From: JBBSDP01 sp963754335
GTDB lineage: Bacteria > Planctomycetota > Phycisphaerae > Tepidisphaerales > Tepidisphaeraceae
Direction of reading: 5' to 3'
Assembly (NCBI GenBank): GCA_963754335.1
Contig: CAVWFQ010000010.1
Coordinates: 372,001-436,000, forward strand
Length of the DNA: 64,000 nucleotides
Part shown: piece after piece, positions 59,432 to 64,000 of the stretch
Layout: each line of letters starts with the position of its first letter
Position numbering within the stretch: the stretch's first letter is position 1
Position numbers and translations under genes: made by a program
Notes under the pieces: model-generated
What the model was told of the DNA's origin: nothing
What the model saw: the letters and a program-made list of their open reading frames with translations, nothing else
Databases searched by the model: none

Positions 59432-60139
59432 CTATAAAGTGCTGTCGCGGTTCAGGTGCGCGTTCCATAAATCGGGCCGACGTGCCTGCGTCCGCCGCTC
59501 GCGTTGCAATTGTCGCCAGGCCGCGATCGCACGATGATCGCCGCTCAGGAGTATTTCCGGCACGCGCATTTCGCGAAATTCGCGCGGCCGGGTGTACTGC
59601 GGATACTCCAGCAACCCATCGGCAAACGTCTCGTCCGCCGCTCCATCTTCCGCCCCGAGCGCTCCGGCGTATTGCCTGACCACAGCGTCGACGACGATCA
59701 TCGCCGCCAGTTCACCGCCGCTCAATACGAAATCGCCGACACTCAGTTCCAGCGGCGCCAGTCCCTCGGCGATTCGCTCGTCGAATCCTTCGTATCGGCC
59801 GCAAATCAGTAGCAGCCGCTCTCCGCCGGCCAATTCCTCGGCCACCTTCTGATCGAACAATCGTCCCTGGGGGGTCAGGAGGATTCGCGTCGCCGGTCGG
59901 GGGTCTCTTTTTTCGGCGTCTTCGACGGCGGCGAATACCGTCGGGCACATCATGATCATGCCTGGCCCGCCGCCAAATGGCTTGTCATCCACCGATTTGT
60001 GGGCATCGGTCGTGAAATCGCGAAAATTGGTCAGGTGATACGAAACCAGTCCTTTCTCGGCTGCACGCTTCGGAATACTCGTGCCAAGCAACGGCCCGAA
60101 CATTTCCGGAAAAAGCGTCAGGATGTCGATGCGACGCAT
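59432..60139 (-). CDS. trmD: tRNA (guanine-37-N1)-methyltransferase
   Basis: 235 residues, intact, ATG 60139. SPOUT methyltransferase: 'MRRIDILTLFPEMF', 'LTNFRDFTTDAHKSVDDKPF', the SAM-knot 'LLICGRYEGFDERI' and 'SVGDFVLSGGELAAMIVVD', and 'PQYTRPREFREMRVPEIL'. Methylates G37 of tRNA to prevent frameshifting. Sits between rpsP and rplS on the same strand. Confidence 0.92.
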   Translation of the reverse strand: MRRIDILTLFPEMFGPLLGTSIPKRAAEKGLVSYHLTNFRDFTTDAHKSVDDKPFGGGPGMIMMCPTVFAAVEDAEKRDPRPATRILLTPQGRLFDQKVAEELAGGERLLLICGRYEGFDERIAEGLAPLELSVGDFVLSGGELAAMIVVDAVVRQYAGALGAEDGAADETFADGLLEYPQYTRPREFREMRVPEILLSGDHRAIAAWRQLQRERRTQARRPDLWNAHLNRDSTL

Positions 60140-60152
60140 GTTCGTATAACGC

Positions 60153-60227
60153 TAGTAGTGCGGGCTTCAGCCCGTATCTTCGTCTAGATTTCCCGGAAGA
60201 TACGACCTGAAGGTCGCACTACGAACG
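60153..60227. repeat. hairpin TAGTGCGGGCTTCAGCCCGT, copy 2
   Basis: Left arm TAGTGCGGGCTTCAGCCCGT at 60155, degenerate right arm ACGACCTGAAGGTCGCACTA ending ~60222. Inserted exactly where rimM usually lies between rpsP and trmD. Confidence 0.8.
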
Positions 60228-60572
60228 CTAGCTCGCTGCCGGGACAGCGGCTTCCGCCTTCTTCTCACCCGCCACGACCGGCGGCGCCTTGGGCTTGCCC
60301 GGCCTGGGGAGCCGAAGCTGCTTGTGTTCGACGCCGCTCTTTTTCAGCAGTGACGAAACGGTTTCCGACGGAATCGCGCCGACGTCAAGCCAGTGGCGGC
60401 AACGGTCGATTTTCGCCACAAACTGCTTGGCCTGGTCCTTGTTGCGCGGATCGTAATACCCAAGTTCCTCGATCACGCGGCCATCGCGGGGCGAGCGGGA
60501 ATCGATCGCGTTCAGCCGGAAGAACGAGTGGTTGCTCCGGCCCATCCGCTTTAGACGTAACTTCACTGCCAT
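60228..60572 (-). CDS. rpsP: small ribosomal subunit protein S16
   Basis: 114 residues, intact, ATG 60572. 'MAVKLRLKRMGRSNHSFFRL', 'DSRSPRDGRVIEELGYYDP' and 'RHWLDVGAIPSETVSSLLKK' define S16; the last ~30 residues are a Lys/Ala/Pro tail. A good sigma-70-type promoter (60613-60640) lies just upstream. rimM, the usual next gene, is absent. Confidence 0.92.
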   Translation of the reverse strand: MAVKLRLKRMGRSNHSFFRLNAIDSRSPRDGRVIEELGYYDPRNKDQAKQFVAKIDRCRHWLDVGAIPSETVSSLLKKSGVEHKQLRLPRPGKPKAPPVVAGEKKAEAAVPAAS

Positions 60573-60612
60573 GTATGAATCTCCAAACGCCTCAAAATCA
60601 GTTGAATGGGGC

Positions 60613-60640
60613 AGTATATCGGGAAGAGCACCGGTTACAA
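60613..60640 (-). promoter_or_regulatory. sigma-70-type promoter of the rpsP-trmD-rplS cluster
   Basis: On the minus strand: TTGTAA, 16-base spacer, TATACT, 41 bases before the rpsP ATG. It overlaps the 3' end of dgkA. Confidence 0.55.
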
Positions 60641-61054
60641 GGGGCGAGCAAACAATCGATGCCATAATGGCGGACCGAGAATCAGCAACCCCACCGCAAT
60701 CGACGCCACCGCGGCGATGAGGACCATGCCCGCCGCCAAGTCTTTGGCGGCTTTGGCCAGGGGGTGAATCTCCGGCGAGGCGAGGTCGATTGCGCACTCA
60801 ATGGCGGTATTTAGCCCCTCGAGGATCAAAACCAGGGCAATCGTAAAGATGATGACCGCCCACTCGACCGGGCCTAGTCGCAGCCACGCACTCGTCAGGA
60901 GAGCGAGTACGCCAATCAGGACTTCGATCCGGGCGTTGCGCTGCGTTCGTAGGAGGAAAAATAATCCGGCAAACGCAAAATAGAAGGATCGGGCGATTTT
61001 TCGGAAAGCGAGCTGAATAGGTCGTTCTGCCGATGGCATTCGGAGCGCCATCAT
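60635..61054 (-). CDS. dgkA: diacylglycerol/undecaprenol kinase (DgkA)
   Basis: 139 residues, intact. Small integral-membrane kinase: 'ARSFYFAFAGLFFLLRTQRN', the catalytic 'RNARIEVLIGVLALLTSAWL', 'LVLILEGLNTAIECAIDLAS' with the EGxNTAIE motif, and 'HPLAKAAKDLAAGMVLIAA'. It phosphorylates undecaprenol (Gram-positive style) or diacylglycerol. In-frame ATGs at 61054, 61051 and 61039. Confidence 0.9.
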   Translation of the reverse strand: MMALRMPSAERPIQLAFRKIARSFYFAFAGLFFLLRTQRNARIEVLIGVLALLTSAWLRLGPVEWAVIIFTIALVLILEGLNTAIECAIDLASPEIHPLAKAAKDLAAGMVLIAAVASIAVGLLILGPPLWHRLFARPL

Positions 61055-61101
61055 GCCTTTGCGCCCCTTGTACTTCCACTCTGGGGCAGATTGCCGAATC
61101 G

Positions 61102-61160
61102 TGGCACGGCCGTCCCGGCCGTGCGGTGAAAGAAAAGCACGGGCGAGACGCCCGTGTTAC
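61102..61160. repeat. GGCACGGCCGTCCCGGCCGTGC / GCACGGGCGAGACGCCCGTG hairpins
   Basis: Two adjacent GC-rich palindromes, ACGGCCGTCCCGGCCGT and ACGGGCGAGACGCCCGT, that can also pair with each other. Between dgkA and the MBL-fold gene. Confidence 0.75.
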
Positions 61161-61179
61161 GTTAGCTTCGAGATGGATG

Positions 61180-62097
61180 CTAATTCGTCGACGCCCATTC
61201 TCCCCCAATTTCCCGAACCACAATCCGCTGCTCATCGCTCCCCGCGGCGACAAGCAGCCGCTCGATCGGCTCATTCATCGGCTCATGGCTCAATCGAAAT
61301 GTGCTGTGATGCATCGGTAAAATGAAGTCCGCGCGAACGTGATCGGCCATCTGCCAGGCCTGCTCGGGGGTGGCGTGAGCCCGGATGTACGGGTCGTAGG
61401 CGCCGATTCCGATGATCGCCAGATCCACCTTCCCGATCGATTTGAAACCTTCGTGATAGGCCGTGTCTCCGCCGTAAAGTACGCGGCGTTTTCCGGCCTC
61501 GATCAGATAGGCATTGAAACCGCGATGGCGATCGTAAAAGGTTCTGGCGCCCCAGTGCGAAACCTGCTGTGCCGTTACCGTTACTCCCCCACCCAGGTCG
61601 GTGCGTTCTCCCCATTGCAATTCGCGGATCTGGCGGAAGCCGAGATCACGAATGAGATCGCTGGTGTGCAAAGCGGTGATGACCGGTGTCTTTCGCGGCA
61701 ATCGCGCGAGCGTCGGACGGTCCAAATGATCAAAGTGGGCGTGCGAGATAAGCAGCAGATCGATTTTCGGCAACTGATCGATTCGCAACGCGGGCGCGAA
61801 TTGCCGCCGCGGTCCGGCCGTGATCAGGCCTAAGCCGATGCCAATCCGGCTGGACATTACCGGATCGGTGAGAATCGTCTTTCCGCCGACGCGCAGAAGC
61901 ACGGTTGCATGCCCGATCCAGGCGGCGGCGAGGTCGTTTGCCTCCCAGTTGTTCAGCTTTGGCCGGCGCGGAGCGGGCCGAGGGGGATTGATTCGATCCA
62001 GCAGTTGCAGCCGGCCGCGTGAACGACCGAGCCGATCGGCGACCTGCAGCATCGCCGGACTCTTCTTTGCAAAATCTGTGAAGGTTCGCCAGCTCAA
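61180..62097 (-). CDS. MBL-fold metal-dependent hydrolase (NAPE-PLD/UlaG-like)
   Basis: 305 residues, intact; TTG 62097 start, three bases after the EEP gene stop. Metallo-beta-lactamase fold: 'AAWIGHATVLLRVGGKTILT', the zinc motif 'LLISHAHFDHLDRPTLAR', 'VLYGGDTAYHEGF' and 'FILPMHHSTFRLSHEPMNEP'. This branch includes N-acylphosphatidylethanolamine-phospholipase D-type and RomA-like proteins; substrate unknown. Forms an operon with the upstream EEP hydrolase. Confidence 0.83.
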   Translation of the reverse strand: MSWRTFTDFAKKSPAMLQVADRLGRSRGRLQLLDRINPPRPAPRRPKLNNWEANDLAAAWIGHATVLLRVGGKTILTDPVMSSRIGIGLGLITAGPRRQFAPALRIDQLPKIDLLLISHAHFDHLDRPTLARLPRKTPVITALHTSDLIRDLGFRQIRELQWGERTDLGGGVTVTAQQVSHWGARTFYDRHRGFNAYLIEAGKRRVLYGGDTAYHEGFKSIGKVDLAIIGIGAYDPYIRAHATPEQAWQMADHVRADFILPMHHSTFRLSHEPMNEPIERLLVAAGSDEQRIVVREIGGEWASTN

Positions 62098-62100
62098 AGC

Positions 62101-62865
62101 TCAAATCACCTCAGCCCCGATGGGAAAATGATCACTGGCGTACTTCGCCAGCCGATCCCGCTCGATCCAGGCGCTCTTTATGGAATGTGCCGCGCCGCCG
62201 AAGGAAAAGATGTAATCGACGCGCTGGCCCGGAAACTGCGTGGTGAATGTACCGACGTTTGCGGCCGCATTCGTATCGCTGGCGAGAAGCGAATCAACAT
62301 ATCCCGCGTCGGTGATCTTCTGAATCGCCCGGCGGGGAATCTTGCCTCCATTGGCTTTCCACTCCTCACGCGTTCGCGGCATACACAGATCCGGATCGAT
62401 GCGCTGGACCGGGGAATTCGCGTTAAAATCTCCGGTCAGCAGGTGGCGTCGTTTCGCTTCGCGATGCGGTTTGAAAACATCGAGAAGCTCTCCGATTTCC
62501 TGCTCGCGCACGTCTTCGTCGCTCTCAAGCACATTGGGATGTAAATGGATCACGCCAATCGTCCAATCCCCGCCGGCGGGATCCTCCACGGTCGCCTCCA
62601 GCAGTGATCGGGAAATTCCCTTCCGCAACAACGCGTGGTTGATTGTTTCGCGAATGGGCCACCGGCTGAGCAGCGCCGAAGCGTGCGATGGGCCGGGAGC
62701 ATGGATGTAATCCATTTTCAGCCGGGCGGCGATGCGCTCCAGCACTATCAGGTCGTCGGCCTCAACGAGCGCGACGACGTCGGCGCGCTGGGCGATCAGG
62801 ACTTCGGCGAGCGGATCGGCGCGTCCCTCCCCGCCGTCAAGAATGTTGTAAATCACGATGCGCAT
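62101..62865 (-). CDS. endonuclease/exonuclease/phosphatase family protein
   Basis: 254 residues, intact, ATG 62865. EEP fold: 'MRIVIYNILDGGEGRADPLA', 'RADVVALVEADDLIVLERIA', 'HLLTGDFNANSPVQRIDPD' and the terminal 'ASDHFPIGAEVI' with the catalytic Asp-His. Cleaves a phosphodiester or phosphomonoester; could be a nuclease, sphingomyelinase-like or inositol-phosphatase type. Upstream partner of the MBL gene. Confidence 0.83.
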   Translation of the reverse strand: MRIVIYNILDGGEGRADPLAEVLIAQRADVVALVEADDLIVLERIAARLKMDYIHAPGPSHASALLSRWPIRETINHALLRKGISRSLLEATVEDPAGGDWTIGVIHLHPNVLESDEDVREQEIGELLDVFKPHREAKRRHLLTGDFNANSPVQRIDPDLCMPRTREEWKANGGKIPRRAIQKITDAGYVDSLLASDTNAAANVGTFTTQFPGQRVDYIFSFGGAAHSIKSAWIERDRLAKYASDHFPIGAEVI

Positions 62866-62978
62866 ATTATCGGTCCTGCCTCGGCAAGATTCCCGTTTTG
62901 CAGGAAGCGAGTTGTATCGTAGCTTTGATTCCTGAAGGAGTCTGCACAGACGGGGTAGAGGCGGACGGAGGAAATGCC

Positions 62979-63470
62979 ATGGGTCGGAAGTTGTTTGGCG
63001 CCTGGCTGAGACAGATCGTTCCCCTCAGCAGCCATGATATCGCGGAAATTGTCGAGGAGCAGGCCGCATCAGGCCGCCGCTTCGGCGAGGTGGCCCTGAG
63101 CCTTCGCATGTGCCGCCCGCACCACGTCTGGCAGGCGTGGTGGGAACAACTCGGCGAATCCGTCGAAACCGTTGATCTCGATCTCCTCGGAATCGATACC
63201 CAGGCCATGGCGCACGTTCCTGCCTCGGCGGCGTGCGAGTTCGTCGTCATTCCCCTTCGCGTAGTGCGCGATGAACTCATCCTGGCCGCAACCCCTCAAT
63301 CGCTGGCGAGAGCCGCGGAACAGTTGCCGGCATTGCTCAACAAGAAAATTCGTTTTGTGCAGGCATCGGAAGAACAGATCGCATCGGCGATCGAACGCTA
63401 TTACCCCGCCGCTTTGATCGCGCCGACATCCCAAACCTCTGATGTGATGGTCGAATCCGCGGCAGCGTGA
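62979..63470 (+). CDS. stand-alone GspE/PilB N-terminal (MshEN-like) domain protein
   Basis: 163 residues from ATG 62979 after GGAGG. The pattern 'IAEIVEEQAASGRRFGEVAL', 'VDLDLLGIDTQAMAHVPASA', 'EFVVIPLRVVRDELILAATP' and 'IRFVQASEEQIASAIERYYP' is the N-terminal domain of type II secretion/type IV pilus ATPases, which often binds c-di-GMP. The ATPase itself is absent and the protein ends shortly after the domain, so it may be a separate adaptor or a c-di-GMP effector. Confidence 0.72.
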   Translation: MGRKLFGAWLRQIVPLSSHDIAEIVEEQAASGRRFGEVALSLRMCRPHHVWQAWWEQLGESVETVDLDLLGIDTQAMAHVPASAACEFVVIPLRVVRDELILAATPQSLARAAEQLPALLNKKIRFVQASEEQIASAIERYYPAALIAPTSQTSDVMVESAAA

Positions 63471-63528
63471 AGATTGAGAATCGGGCACCGAAAACCAGAT
63501 CGTTTCAGACGATGCTGCCGACGTCATA

Positions 63529-63702
63529 CCACGACGGGGTAGAGCAGCGCGCGATGACTATGCCTCGCGCGCGCACCTGGGCCGCCGCGGCGCCCCGTAT
63601 TCCCCATCCAGAAATTTCCGAGAGCGCACCCAATACGGGGCGGCGCGGCGGCAACGTTCGGCGAGTCCCGAAACCATTTGGTGCCGCTTTGCCCTGTCGT
63701 GG
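63529..63702. repeat. 174-bp inverted repeat unit (AATACGGGGCGGCGCGGCGG family), copy 2
   Basis: Ends CCACGACGGGG... and ...GCCCTGTCGTGG; inner arms GCCGCGGCGCCCCGTATT and AATACGGGGCGGCGCGGCGG are inverted. Almost the same length and ends as copy 1 at 48.57 kb. Confidence 0.85.
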
Positions 63703-63792
63703 TCAGATCGTCGGTGTTCCAAACACTTTTGCATGATGCGAATCCCGAAATCGGAGACTATATTCGAGCATTCAGGGGCTGGAGGAACCTTT

Positions 63793-64000
63793 ATGCTTTC
63801 GCGACTACTGCTTTGCCTCGCAAGTACGTTGGGAATTTTGACCACAAAACTGAGCTCCCCTGACGGTCCTCCCGGCGAAAAGGAGGCCAAGCAGCGGCTC
63901 TCGGACTCCCCGCGGCACGGGGAATGGATCGATGTCGCCGTCGATCATCGAAAGACGCCGCTGAAATCCTACATCGTCTATCCAGAGCGGAAGGACAAAG
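63793..64000 (+). CDS. dienelactone hydrolase-like secreted protein, N-terminus (partial)
   Basis: ATG 63793 behind GGAGGAACC. Signal peptide 'MLSRLLLCLASTLGILTTK', then 'SPRHGEWIDVAVDHRKTPLK' and 'SYIVYPERKDK'. The 'HGEW..V.V....L.....YPER' entry strand is typical of exported dienelactone hydrolases (alpha/beta-hydrolase). The remaining catalytic triad lies beyond the right edge. Confidence 0.65.
   Translation, partial: MLSRLLLCLASTLGILTTKLSSPDGPPGEKEAKQRLSDSPRHGEWIDVAVDHRKTPLKSYIVYPERKDK

Overview
The window looks like a chromosomal segment of a planctomycete, most likely class Phycisphaerae. Four observations point there. A large exported protein carries an N-terminal ELLEARQLLSA sorting signature. 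Small membrane proteins end in a GYD...CPECG zinc ribbon. A DUF4159 protein with helical-barrel-like repeats is present. The intergenic space is crowded with many families of long palindromic repeats. The placement is inference from protein features; no 16S rRNA, tRNA or CRISPR array was seen.

Layout. 0-3.5 kb: the end of a sugar ABC transporter operon of the ribose/rhamnose type (ATPase, permease, permease, substrate-binding protein). 3.5-9.7 kb: a heavily frameshifted stretch holding a topoisomerase IB, a secreted protein and valS. valS is also interrupted by a REP-associated tyrosine transposase (RAYT) with flanking REP palindromes. 9.9-16 kb: a DUF3500 protein and a four-gene operon of membrane/TPR proteins. 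16-25.3 kb: L-rhamnose isomerase, a DUF4159 protein, a reverse-transsulfuration pair, an amidohydrolase and an SDR. 25.4-32.2 kb: an overlapping SPFH pair, a SpoIIE-type phosphatase, a NUDIX hydrolase and a hybrid histidine kinase. 32-39.9 kb: envelope and hypothetical proteins, an ankyrin protein and a short Rho. 39.9-51.4 kb: argD, a polyprenyl synthase, a phosphodiesterase-family protein, a HUMPS-family enzyme, a serine hydrolase with an SSS symporter, a ROK kinase and an MFS pump. 51.6-57.4 kb: a giant Asp-box exoprotein, an aquaporin and a VWA protein. 57.5-63.5 kb: tatD, yraN, rplS, trmD, rpsP, dgkA, MBL and EEP hydrolases and a stand-alone MshEN domain. The right edge cuts a dienelactone-hydrolase-like gene.

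How it fits together. The transporter and RhaI suggest L-rhamnose uptake and isomerisation. CBS plus a cystathionine gamma-lyase/synthase gives homocysteine-to-cysteine conversion. rpsP-trmD-rplS-yraN is the familiar translation cluster, here without rimM between rpsP and trmD.

Caution. About twenty genes, including universally conserved ones such as rplS, carry one or more apparent single-base frameshifts. Many are probably sequence errors. Gene boundaries for those entries span the repaired reading frame. The density is highest at 3.5-9.7 kb, where real decay around the RAYT insertion is also possible. The most unusual content is the repeat landscape: at least twelve distinct palindromic families in 64 kb. 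One family shares its core with the REPs beside the RAYT, one is a ~175 bp inverted unit, and one sits in-frame inside a VWA gene.
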